Shown here in pieces: positions 21,610-33,648 of a stretch of DNA of 37,220 nt. Numbering within the stretch: position 1 is the first letter of the stretch; each line of letters opens with the position of its first letter. A program made the position numbers and the translations under genes. Below the pieces are notes generated by a model that saw only the letters and a list, made by a program, of their open reading frames with translations, was not told the origin of the DNA and did no database searches. The DNA is from Mnemiopsis leidyi (taxonomy: Eukaryota; Ctenophora; Tentaculata; Lobata; Bolinopsidae), in the NCBI GenBank assembly GCA_000226015.1, contig JH152835.1, positions 95,791-133,010 of the forward strand, read 5' to 3'.

Positions 21610-24600
21610 ATGGTGAACGGTGCAGCCATGGGCGACAAGGATCGCCGGATAACTCAGCTGCTGGAGGAAATCAGAAGGATGAAATCTGAAGATCAGCTGA
21701 AGTCTGAACAGATCAGACTGCTCTTGACGAAGTAAACAGGATCGTTGACCATTCTTTCTTTTTTGATGTGTTGTGTCATTTTGATTTAAGACAATAGCTC
21801 TAAGCCTAGGGTTAACTATGAACGAAACTTTTCTGTCCTTTAACTCTTTAAGCATTTTAGACTTAAAACTGATAGTGTGCTTACTCGTTGACCACTATAT
21901 ATTATGGACTTGAAAACCCCAACTTCACAACCAATCAGAAACAAGAGACTTCAAGAGCAGCTGGACAAGTCGAAGGCGCGGATAGCCGAACTGACCGCTG
22001 CTGGAGGAGGAGGAGGAGGAGCTGGAGGAGGACTGAACACGATTAGCGAGGAAGGAGGGGGAAGTACAGCCGGCAAGGATGAGAAGAAGCCTCCTTGTGA
22101 GTTCGAACTTACTGCTATGTCTGTAGTTAATGTTTAAAAGTAACGATTATTACTGATAACAGCTATTGTATATGTTGTCCATCAGTCCAGATTTTTTATG
22201 ATTTGAGCAAAAAGTGTTAATCATTAGAAATTTTGAATGCACAACAAGTTTTTCTTCTAATAGTAATACAGTTGTATGTTTGTCGTCAACATGAAATTGG
22301 CTGTTACAAAGCAACCTTTTTTATCGTCTCTTCAATTTGCTACATTTACTATTCATGGCTGTCTCTAAATCATGTGATGCTAGGGTTGATCGCCAGTTGT
22401 AATTGTACAATTGCCTTATAAGTTGCTCAAATTATGATAATTGTGTTAGTTGTACAATCAAATCGTGGGCGATACTATCATATCGCTCTATTAAGTCTGT
22501 CAAGTGATATTTGTGCCGTGCCCAAGTTCTAATTAACTACTTCCTGCTCCACCCTCCCAGCCTCCACAGCAAACCTAGCTAACACGAGGCAGAGAGCCCA
22601 AGGCATCTCCGGAGAGAGCAAGAAGGTTGAAGACATCTATATGAACCTTCAAGACTTCGATAAAACTGACGAGTAAGTCATTTGAATGTTGGTGATGAGT
22701 CAAACCAAGTCAAACCGAGTAATTGATAATTTGAAGTTGACAATTTTGGTTTTTGGTAAATGAGCAATCAGCTCTCTTAGTCTTGTAAATTCTAAGACTT
22801 TATTTTAAATTTCAGGGAAAAGAGCTCCATAGAAAAAGCGCTTCTCGGAAATGTGTTCATGAAAAATCTTAAAGAATATCACATCTCGGTACGATGAAAT
22901 TTAGAGGCTTATAGAAGCTGCTGATACTGATAATGATATTCGTAGATCCAAGTGTCTAAAGAGACAACTAAAGAAATTTGATTATCACATTCAATGACAA
23001 GTTGCAAAAGTTGCAACATAAATGTCACTCTTGCAATGATCTCAGGAGATAGTGAGGTGCATGTACCCAGTAAATTACAACGAAGGTGACATGATCATCA
23101 CTGAGGGCACCAGCGGGGACGTCCTCTACGCTTTGCAAGGTAGGATTACTACGTCATCTTATTTTTATTTTTACCGCCAAAAGTAAAACTAGAAGAATAA
23201 TTTCGTGCTGGAGAGAAGTTACCCAAACTTCAGCCGCACTTCAAATTAGGTATGGGTCAATAGGTGCGATCGTATCAATAGGTACGGTTGATTACCTAAT
23301 CAGTAATTAAGATTTGGTGCTTTTGAATTCTTCTGTAACGATTGTAACAATCATGGAATTTCTGTGAAATTAAATCTGCCGACCATTCAGAGGGTCGTGT
23401 CGAGGTACAAAAAGAAGGAAAGAAACTCGCTCAATTCGGAGGTCCCACCGTCTTTGGAGAGCTTGCTATTCTCTACAAATGTCCTCGCACTGCGTCCATT
23501 CTAGGTAAGATCAATTGTAACGATCTGTTTACAGTTACTGTTTACAGTTACTGTTTACAGTTACTGTTAACAGTTACTGTTTACAGTTACTGTTTACAGT
23601 TACTGTTTACAGTTACTGTTTACAGTTACTGTTTACAGTTACTGTTTACAGTTACTGTTTACAGTTACTGTTTACAGTTACTGTTTACAGTTACTGCTAT
23701 CTTCCTTTTAACGCAATCTCTTTAGGTCCATTCTAGGTAAGATCGATTGTAACGATCTGTTTACAGTTACTGCTATCTTCTTTTTAACGCAATCTCTTTT
23801 CAACTTGTTTGTCAAAGACATGAAATTGAATAACTACAATGCAAAAATTAACCTCATTTCTCATTTACTGCGATGTCCATTTTTAACCCAGCCGCTGTAA
23901 ACTCGGAGTGAAAATGCACGGTTGTCAGATGAAGTCATGTCACGTGATGACCTATGAAGTTTTCTGCAAGATATTTTACCTGCTGCTGTCTACATGTCGC
24001 GAGTTGATTGAACCAATTACCGCCCATTGATAAACCCAATTATTGCCGTGCAGCTGCACCTGTCTCTACTCACTTGTAACTTCCTGGTTCTCCCGTAACC
24101 GCTCCTCGTTAAGAAGAGAAGGAGGATTGCATCACATTCCACACTTGGGTGCAACCGTAATAAGCTCTCTTGTTTTTTGGAGACAACCGTCCGAAGAAAA
24201 TGGCACCCTGTGGGTTTATCGCGTGACTTTCATAGGCGTATTTATAGCTGTCTCTAGCCTAGCTTTGGTTTACAACTTGCTCGCTAACGCTGAATTAATG
24301 AATATTTTTTCGAGAAAACACGTGGTTTTATCCAGCCATAGAAGTGTTTCTTTTGTTCATTGCTGCCCATAACGTGGAAACTAAATTTAGTCCAGCATAA
24401 TTTCGATAACTATCACAAATACTATTGTACCAACCAGTAGCAGGTCTGCACATTTTGTGTGCTTTCAAGCTCCGCTACATTTCCGCTTTATGCAATTATT
24501 ATTAGGTACCGCCTTTTATTACGGTCCATAATGTGCAGGGTCATGATGTGATGTATTTGTACGTTGAGCTAAGTTTTAACTGCACTATACCAAATTGCTG

Positions 24601-27600
24601 CCTCCGCAATCGCTTGAAAGTTGAAACCAACATTTTTATGCTTATGAAAATTAAGTGGGTTAGCTTTTTGTGGTTTAGCATATTTTTTATCGTTAGTTTT
24701 TAGATAAATTGGGTTTGTTAAAGGTGTGGTTAGCCAGTAGCCACAGAATAGGTCGACGCCTTGATTGCAGATTTACATTTTAAGTATAATAAGTTGAAAA
24801 GGACTGTCATTAAGCACACTTCATTTATGAGTTGAACTTGAAAAGAGTGTATTCGAGTTTTTGATGAATTGCTTTAATGGTGGTTCAGGCTCTAACTCGT
24901 CGAGCTCAGACTGACAAAGTAATGCATATCATCTAACTATTCCTTTAACGCTGGGTTACTTAGGCAGATGTTAACTCTTCGAGATCATGCTCGTAACTTG
25001 ATCTTTATCTTTTCTTTCGTACTTTGATCTATGCTTTCTCTTATTTGAAGGATGGTTATCTCATTTCCTCTCCTTAAAGGTACTAGAGACATTCGCATTG
25101 CACTCAATTATAATACATACACATTGCAATTAATTGAATTTAAATTGGAAAATCCTGCGGTACACCAAATTTTTCCTGATCTAATAAGATATTCTGTCCA
25201 CTTATAAGTATACATATTTTTGTACAAGTGGAATGTGGAAATAACTATCAGGTCCTTGCTCATAAGTTGGAATATTTAGCTTATTTTCATTTCAGTGATA
25301 TCGTCGAAAGCTAAAGTATGGGCGATTTCTCGGGACACTTATCAGACGATTATGATGAAAGACGGTATTCAGCGGCAAATGGATGCTCTTAAAGTCATCA
25401 ATAAGTAAGTGAATAATCTGCAACAAAAATGATTGGCGAAATTCTTTAAAATTTTCAATGTTGATGGGTGTTTCTCTCTGTTTTTGTCACCCCAAAACTT
25501 ATGTTTGTGGCTTTTGGTGTATTCTGATATACTTTTGTTTTTTGTTCCTATATTTGATCCAACACCTGCAATGTTCAGTGTGCAGTTGTTGAAGAAGTTG
25601 CCAGAGTCCATGAAAATGAAGTTATCCTCCAGTTTAATGGAGGTTTGTGTCTCACTTACTAACTTACTTTTGTATCAGGAGTTCAGGATTAAAGTGTGAC
25701 CTTATAAATTATAACAAAATGTAGTAAACTTTACTACATTTTGTTATAACTTATAAGGTGAAGTAGTGAGAGAGTGTGACGATTATCTAAAAGGCATAAA
25801 AGCAAAGATTTCAGTTATAAGTTATAACTGAAATCTTTACTTTCATTGAATGAAAATTTTCCCAAAACAGTCTTTACTTTCATCTTTACTTTCATAACTT
25901 TTTGTTAATCGTCACGCTCTACCACTACTTAACTATACATTTTGTTATTCACGGAGCATACACCTCGCAGGAAACGTACTCCAAAGGTGAATACATAATC
26001 AGACAAGGTTCAATCGGGGACACATTCTTCATTCTGAACGAGGGAGAAGTTCTGATCACAGTGGTGAAGGAGCCTGGCCAGCCTGCCGTCCCAATCAGAA
26101 CCTTACAGAAAGGAGCATACTTCGGGGAGGTTGCTCTGCTCAGGTAATTTGTAGTTTCAAGTTTACTTTTTTAGGTTTATTAACTATTAAGTTGCTGCGT
26201 TCTGGCATAGGCAGTGGACGTCGAGTAAGTACTCAGTAGTCATGCGTTCTCAGTGTTGATTCTGAGAAATAAAGAGATACCCTCATTCTCTCTTTTGGAC
26301 TGTCGAGTATACTATTGATATTCCTATGTGAATTGCGATTTGGTATTAGTGTGGTCATTATTTATTAGCACTAGTCTTTTAACAAAATGCTAGCTTCGCG
26401 TTGATCAAAAGATTTTGGTTAAATTGGTAGGCGTTTAGTTACAATTTACTGCGAGAATCACTATCGAATTGATCTATTAAATACCATTATGTCTGCTTAA
26501 GCCGAATGGAGAGTTTGAGTAATTTCAACGAATCGCAAATTTGCGAAGAACCCTGAACCACCTAATGCAGCAAACTTTGTCGAAGTCATAAGTTTGTTTC
26601 TTTTACAGCTTTTCACAAAAATCTTATGTCAACGTTTCTTATCTTGTTGTTCAGATTCTAATTCAATTTGCGTAAATCCTAGTTATATCTTAGTTCCGAT
26701 CTTTGTAAATTATTATTTTTCATGTCTTGTGTCCTTGTGATCTGGGTACATTTACATCATGTACATGGTCGCCAGCTTATGCGTGTCATTGTCGGAACAG
26801 CTAGCCGTGGTTGAATTCAATAACCAAGATCACCCCTGTTTAATGAAGTCTGTTCTGGGACTGCACCTATTGTGATGGATTGTGCACCCAATGATCGCGA
26901 GCTTTTAATCCCTGCCCCTGGTCCATGCTGTTTTAGTAACATTATACGTAAACCTCACAAATCTTTTACTCTGACTATAATCAATATTTCGAATTTTCTT
27001 TTGCTAGACTTTTCTCTCCCTGGGGATAGTTGTAGGCTGCTGCTTCTCTGCTTTTGTCCTTATAAAAATTTTACTAATGGTCGCCCGTTCCAAACAATCA
27101 TGTGACAAGCAAGCAAGCAGGCTTCGACCACCACCTCAGTATGTGGTTTTACTGTTTTACTGACCACTGCTTTAAAGCCTAATGGAGTATCATCAGTAAA
27201 TTACAGTAGTACAGTTGCTTCCTCAACTACTTCATATAATATCAGATCAACAAGTTTAAGTATTGCCCAATCTTATGTAAAATGGATTAATTTTAACCCG
27301 ATGAAATATGTGTGCTTGCAGTTGCTTGTTTCTGTGGACTACTAATACCTATGCTGATGGGTGCCTGTTAGAAGTAAAACCGTAATTACCTTTCAAGTTG
27401 AGCTTGCATGATGCCTGATGGTTTTGGCCGGCATATTAACTGTGATCGCAAATTCAGAGTAGCCATATTAGTACAATCTTGGCATCTTGCAAATTGTACT
27501 ATTAGTAAAAGCTTGACAAGATGATATGGGTCAATAACAGCCTGGTATCTCCGCTTCAAAGAAAAACAATCTTCCGGGTAGAAATTGTAAACTTTATTTT

Positions 27601-30600
27601 ATACGCCACCATTTTAAACGTCATTGCTGGCAACTCCCTATGTTTGCTCTGTGCAGTATGCAATAGCCATGGTCATATGAGCTGTATGCACCAAGAGCTG
27701 TTACTTCCCTTTTCTGATGTAGTTTTACGTTCTTCAGAATCTGATCCTTCCTAACAAAAAACAAGAAGCGTTTACTTTATCGTGGGTCAAACAACGTTAA
27801 GTAACAGTAAGTAGACCCGCCAAACCTATAGACTTGCGAAGCCTGACTAAACGATTTTATAAAACCCGGCCTCCGCCAAGATCATTGAGTTAAACTCTTG
27901 TCAGTTTTTACTGATGAAATGTTAATATTGAAAATTGTGCCATTGTGCGGCAGTTGGATTTATCATACTTTTTGATTGTTTACGATTAATTAAATCAATG
28001 CATTAAACTTAAAGCTAGCACTGGATTGATTTTACAGGTAAATGAGACGACTTTGTATATTTAACTTCAAGTATTTGAAAATGTTCATTCTCACGATCTC
28101 AACTGGTGGGCGATTCCAATCTCACCTGGTGGGTGATTCCAGGTGTTTTATAGTCTTAATCATTACTTGGCTCAGGTCCATCAAGTCTGTAAACTTATAA
28201 ATCAGGAATGGTCAGGCAACAAATTGGCTTGCATGTGCTTCATAATATTGATAATTTTCTCAATTAGTGATATTTAGTTTACACGATGTCCTCAAACCTC
28301 GTATCGTGGACCAGCAATTTTAGACGGTTCTTTCGACTTAAAAGTAAAGATCAGCCCCTTTCTACTCCCAACACTAGGACACTAAATTCAAGGTTTTTCT
28401 GGGATGTCATTTGAAATTGAAACGTTTATATTTAATTGGCTTATTTTCAGACAATTAGCGTAAGATAAAGCAACAAGGTGATATTTATATTGCGATAATA
28501 CATATTATTATTATACTTACTTTTTCTTTTCTGCAAAGCTGAATGTCTTCTGTTGATTATTTAATCATATTGAGTAAGGACAGATGCGGATAGATAACAT
28601 CATCTTGGTAAAGGTGCACACTGCACCAACTCCCCTAGCTAATATCGTCAGCTTTCAAAATTGTGTTTTTCATTCTCCACTCTCTTACCGTCGCATTTAA
28701 CAATAATAAACCGAGTCTGTTAGCCATGTCGGCCGGCAAAAGTTTTGGATTTGCTCTTTCACTTATGGCTATGCACAGAACTAGTATTGAATTTAAGATC
28801 GATATTTCGGAAGGAGAAGTCGATGAAATGACCCCCTTTAACCCGCAGGGAAGAGCCCCGGACAGCTAACGTCATTGCGGTAGCAGATCAGGTTGTGTGT
28901 TACGTGGTTGAACGGGAGAAGTTCATGAAACTTATCGGCGGCCTGGAGTTCGAAAAGTATAATGATAACGACGTCGATTTGAATGCGTAAGTGAAGGTTT
29001 TCGTGAATTTCTGATTTGGATCTTGTGAGTCTAATTATCTGAGTTTGAGCTTGGTATATCATAAAAGTATTATAGAATATAGTAATCAATTAACTGCAAG
29101 TGTTGTGGTAATAGATTTTTATTTCTGTAATCTGTTAAATTAAAGTTGCGAGACTATATAGATATATAGACTATATAGATATATATATTATTGTATTACA
29201 ATTACCGTCAGTTTTCACCCACCCCTTGTCAGGGCTGAGTTTATCTGTCGAGACTAACCATTAAGATATCCTTTCTCCAGAAAGCGTTATCTGACATCAT
29301 GCTCTAACCTTATATTTGTACTACTATTAGTGACAAGGATAAAGACTCTGACCCCGAACAAGATGAGGAGCGACAGAAGTTCGATAGTTTCAAGCTGACT
29401 GACTTCAAGAGGATCGCGACTTTGGGAGTTGGCGGTTTTGGTCGAGTCGACTTGGTTAGTTGAGCCAATCTTGGTGTGTAATGCAATGGGACACCCTGGC
29501 ATGTTAGAATACCTGTACAAGTTGGACTCTACAAATGTCTGCTCGGAAGAATGATCTATAAACTTCGTCAGGTGAAACACAGAATGGGAGGCCAGACGTA
29601 CGCTCTGAAGTCTCTGAAGAAGCAGCACGTTGTCGACACCAAACAACAAGAACATGTCGTAGCAGAGGCAAATATCATGAGAACGTGCAGGTTCCCAGAT
29701 TTCAAACATACCAAATTAAACAACAATTATTCAGATTTAGCTCATCTGTAAGGGTGTTAAGAGTTAAGATAAAATTGTAAATGTTTATGTTTTTAAGGTT
29801 GCTGATTGCTGAATTTTGTAAGCTAAACGAAATAATTTTAGATCGCCGTTTGTGGTGAGATTATACAAGACCTACAAAGATACGAGATACGTTTACATGC
29901 TGCTTGAAGTTTGCTTAGGAGGCGAACTATGGACCAAACTAAGAGATATGTAAGACTATTCCACCCTCCTTATTTGCAATTCGAGTACAATTTCTGATTA
30001 ATTGTTTTTTAACTATTTTAATTGCAGCAATCCTTGAACAATTCTGTTCCTAACGATAAATATGGCGAAATTCTCACAATTTCTAAACTGTAGAACAGAT
30101 TCACTTTACAAGTACAATCTAGAGTTGCTTAGAGTCTGACATAGTTAACTACAAGATGCTAACAGTAACTCTCCTTCACAGGCAGCAGTTTGACGAACAC
30201 ACAGCTAAGTTTGTAGTTGGTTGTGTGGTTGAGGGCCTAAATTACCTACACTCTAAAGGAATTGTTTATCGAGATCTCAAGCCGGAAAATCTTCTGCTGG
30301 ACGAACGAGGATATGTCAAAATTGTGGACTTTGGCTTTTCCAAAAAGATCGGGTTCAGACAGAAAACTTGGACGTTTTGTGGCACTCCGGAATATGTATC
30401 GCCTGAAATCATACTGAATAAGGTTTGTAAATAGTCTGTAATAGCACTATAGGGTACTACTACAATGGCTTCTGATTAGCTGTAAGTTTACCATTAAATT
30501 GTTTGTGGTTTGTCCAGTTATGTTAATGTTTCTAATTTCAGGGACACGATCTATCGGCAGATTTCTGGTCTCTAGGAATTCTCATATTTGAAATACTAAC

Positions 30601-31546
30601 TGGAAAGTAAGTTAATGAATTTTTCAAGTTAGATATTTTAGGTCGAGTTTCCTCTTTTGATCACTCTTCTACGGTTAAACTTAACCTTTAAAACTTAAAC
30701 TTACAATCACAGCCCCCCGTTTTGCGGTTCTGACGGAATGAAGACATACAATCTGATACTGCAGGGAATAAACATGATATCCTTTCCTGTAAGCATGAGT
30801 AAAGCTGCCGTCAACATCATCAGAAAACTATGCAGGTGGGATTTTTTACTTTGCTTGTTAAGCGGGCTGTACGTTATATTTTGTTGACATGGACTATTGG
30901 ACTGTTCGATACTGAAATTAAGTTGAAACAGATTTTTAGGATGTAGCTGCTTGTACGACTACAGATGACGAATTTGAGAGTTGAAGCAGCTTTGAAACTA
31001 TTTTAAGGATTAATTATGGAGTTGTTTTGTCAGATCTGCCGTAAATTTTGATAAAATATGGTATATAAATTTGGATCTGCGGTGACGATTCCAACTCTTA
31101 TATTCCAACTCTTATATCTGTATCCTCTATAAATTCGACCATTCTACCATTCACTTATTGGTTTCATCAGGGAGAATCCAGCAGAAAGGTTGGGTTATCA
31201 GAAAAATGGATTCCGGGACATCAAAAAGCACTTGTAAGTTAAGATGAAATAACTTTTTCCTTTTCTCGCCATAAATATTGATTTAATTTTTCTTGCCTCC
31301 ATCGAGCTTGGTCCATATAGACCGTAACGTGGGATGAAATATGGGACTAATTTTACTCCAAGCTTTTAACTAAAAACTTGTAGGTGGTTCCAGGGACTGA
31401 ACTGGGATTCACTACGACTACAAACAACACAACCCCCTATCATCCCAAACATCAAGAGTAAGGACGACCACTCCAACTTCGATCCTTATCCTGACGACGA
31501 CGACTATCCACCAGAGGAATTTAGCGGTTGGGACGCTGATTTTTAA
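21610..31546 (+). CDS. PRKG1-like: cGMP-dependent protein kinase, PKG I-like (720 aa)
   Basis: Eighteen exons: 21610-21731, 21939-22096, 22561-22672, 22816-22888, 23046-23139, 23391-23504, 25296-25404, 25579-25642, 25971-26143, 28849-28986, 29331-29454, 29572-29690, 29842-29949, 30182-30422, 30542-30606, 30713-30835, 31171-31233, 31384-31546; 2163 nt, stop TAA. It is a Ser/Thr kinase activated by cGMP. In order: N-terminal leucine zipper (~8-60) for dimerisation; a glycine-rich linker (~63-83); autoinhibitory RQRAQGIS (~103-110); cyclic-nucleotide domain A with [15 protein letters not shown]; domain B with [16 protein letters not shown]; kinase domain (~411-671) with GVGGFG, ATP-binding Lys in YALKSL, catalytic [11 protein letters not shown], activation-loop [11 protein letters not shown]; and an AGC tail ending SGWDADF. 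The Thr after Arg in both RTA motifs fits cGMP preference. Length and order match animal PKG I. Start 21610 is the first ATG after an in-frame stop; MGDK at 21628 is an alternative. All catalytic motifs are intact. Confidence 0.95.
23494..23802. repeat. Duplicated kinase 5' splice site with embedded minisatellite
   Basis: The end of kinase exon 6 plus its donor (TCCATTCTAG then GTAAGATCAATTGTAACGAT) recurs at 23727-23760 inside the intron with one base change. Both copies continue into ATCTG, the 13 bp word TTTACAGTTACTG and then GCTATCTTC...TTTAACGCAATCTC. The first copy carries 13 units of the word, the second only one. Confidence 0.9.
23528..23696. repeat. 13-copy, 13 bp minisatellite
   Basis: Exactly thirteen head-to-tail copies of TTTACAGTTACTG (169 bp), with one TTAACAG variant near the fourth copy. 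It starts 24 bases after a splice donor in the kinase gene. Confidence 0.95.
23803..25295 (+). other. Remainder of kinase intron 6
   Basis: About 1.5 kb with no recognisable nested gene. The plus-strand open frame at 24043-24372 shows no family motif and is not supported by composition or splicing. Confidence 0.5.
25643..25970. mobile_element. Foldback element occupying most of a kinase intron
   Basis: The 328 bp intron between the exons joining cyclic-nucleotide domains A and B contains a 61 bp palindrome at 25699-25759 (30 bp arms, one mismatch, 1 bp spacer) and a perfect 35 bp palindrome at 25804-25838 (17 bp arms). An outer inverted pair lies at 25762-25785 and 25906-25929 (21 of 24 matching). 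The layout resembles a nested MITE, and the intron RNA should fold into a compact branched hairpin. Confidence 0.75.
26144..28848 (+). other. Long kinase intron 9
   Basis: 2.7 kb intron. No nested gene recognised. An open frame ending across the acceptor (28663-28869) is in a different frame from the kinase exon it overlaps and has no family match. Confidence 0.5.
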
Positions 31547-32067
31547 CGTCTTACTCCATTTATCAGATGTTGAAACAAGTAAAAACCAGAGTTTGTATCA
31601 GAAGTTCATTAAAATTGCAGTAGACTTCAAGTGAACGAGATAGCGTTGAAATTGTGGAGGTTAGAATGAAATGAAGTCATACTAAATGTCAGTAATCGGT
31701 AGCCGTTCATCTTGATCTAGGTTCTGGACGTTGTGAAATTTGTTTTTCGGAAAGGGTTATCAATTACAATTAGTTATGGTTCTTGACGATATGTTTCAAT
31801 TAATGTCAATATGGATAGGGACGTATTTGTTTACTTTTGATTTATTTCGATGAAATTACCTGTATAGATAATGGATTATCAATTAAAGGTTTAGTTCAGC
31901 TAGATGTGACTGATTCATATCCAAGTTGATGATGATTACTAAATAACTATTAGCCCGCAGTGATCTGCAGTTTGTATCTGACATTAGTGCTTGATCAGTT
32001 TCATCAAACTTAAGTCTTAACTGTTATAATTACGAACGAAGAGTGTGCAAATAGATTACTGATCTGT

Positions 32068-32073
32068 AATAAA
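32068..32073 (+). terminator. Candidate poly(A) signal of the kinase gene
   Basis: AATAAA about 520 bases after the kinase stop codon. Confidence 0.5.
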
Positions 32074-33444
32074 CATTGTTTTTAATTATCTTAATTTAAC
32101 AATTTATGTCTGGCTATGATTGAGTTCCGTTTAGAAACAATCAGTGTATAACTATACGAAAGCGGACCAACTGATCCTATCACATATTCACCTCTCGTGA
32201 AGGATCTGACAATTCCAGTGCAGTAACATTAAAGACATCGGGAGTAAAGAGCAGGCCATCGTTCCGGCTGGAATGCCTAACTTATAAATCAGGTATTCGG
32301 TCAGAAGATCCCTGACAAAAGACCCTCCGGACGTAAAACTAAAACGCACTACATTCCATTCGACCTTTCGTAAATAGAAGAGTTCGTACGTGATGCGCGC
32401 ACTATGTCATATTAATGTTTTTGTCTGGACTCCATTGATCATTTCAATTACACGGCTTAAAGTTACTTATAGCCCCGACCCCCGTATCTTTTCTGGCTGG
32501 AGGCATGCTTTGCGTTTCACGACTTATACATCATAGACCCGCCGGATTGACCATGACGCGCTAAGGCAAGAACATACGTGAATAGGTAAAGCGTATTGTT
32601 ACACTACTCGCTTACACCTAAGTAACGTGATGTAAAATTGTCTTCGCGCGTTACAAAACGTAACATTATTTCATGGTACCGAAAATATCAGACATCCGGA
32701 TCACTCCTCCTTTCATTTCATAGTGTCATTTGTACTTACTTATTTTGACTTTGGTAAGTGAAATATGAAATTTGACATCTACGCTCATATTTCCTACGCG
32801 AAAAAACATTGCACACAATGCTTTACTAAATACGTATGGCAATTGAAATGCTGGCCTAGGCGAGCTAATGCAACCATGGTAACCAAATAGTTATTGAGAG
32901 GGAGGACTGAAGGCATGATATTGAGTGCCAATATGTATTGATAATACAGAAATAAAGTGGAGCATGGAAAGAAGATGTCACTTTTATAGAGTATTGATAT
33001 TAGAAAGTATGTGTGTTGGAGAAGCAGTGCCATTTTCGAATTTCATACAGTTCTGTAAGACTATTAGGACTAGAGGGCTGGTCCTTATGATAATGAAACG
33101 TAAATGTCATTTAGGTCTGAACAGATGGATCTCAACAAAGCACAGTCTCATTAAATAGGTCCTGCATAATCAGTTTTAAGTACATCAAAAGTCTAATTGG
33201 ACACTGAATAAGAGCACGCTAAAACTGGACCAGATTAATAAAGCAGAATGTGGCAATATCCAGAGCAGATTTAAGTGTGTTTGTTTACATCAATGTCTCT
33301 CAATTCACGAGTTGACCTGACGAACATATGTTAAATGTCAAGGTGCAGAAATAAGTTAAAATCAGAAAATGATAGTCTATTATAAGTATCAGCATCTGAA
33401 TAACATTCAAAAGACAGTACACAAAAGTTTTATCAAGACAATGA

Positions 33445-33450
33445 TTTATT
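33445..33450 (-). terminator. Candidate poly(A) signal of WDR31
   Basis: Plus-strand TTTATT, so AATAAA on the transcript, about 200 bases after the WDR31 stop codon. Confidence 0.5.
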
Positions 33451-33648
33451 CGTTAAAGTACAAAAGAAGAAGAATAAAGAAAATTACCCATGCAAGCTAT
33501 GCACACTCTTATGCAACGTCGTGAGTATGTATGTACTCAAATGGAATGTTTTCCATAGCACAAAATGTCTGATAAATAATTCTCAATCGCATAAATTTTG
33601 AAAAACAAAAACTGAAGAAAACAAGAAATCGCCAAACCTGCAGGCGTC

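Larger units (their letters stand above)
31547..33648. other. Convergent intergenic region, kinase and WDR31
   Basis: About 2.1 kb between two stop codons. It holds the kinase 3' UTR with AATAAA at 32068-32073 and the WDR31 3' UTR with a minus-strand hexamer at 33445-33450. No further gene recognised. Confidence 0.55.

Noticed and set aside
23528..23696. 13-copy repeat considered as a CRISPR-like array
   Set aside because: Units are directly abutting with no unique spacers, in a eukaryotic intron; it is a minisatellite.
28663..28869. Plus-strand open frame running into kinase exon 10, considered as an alternative first exon
   Set aside because: It enters the exon in a different frame from the kinase and stops 20 bases later; no donor joins it usefully.
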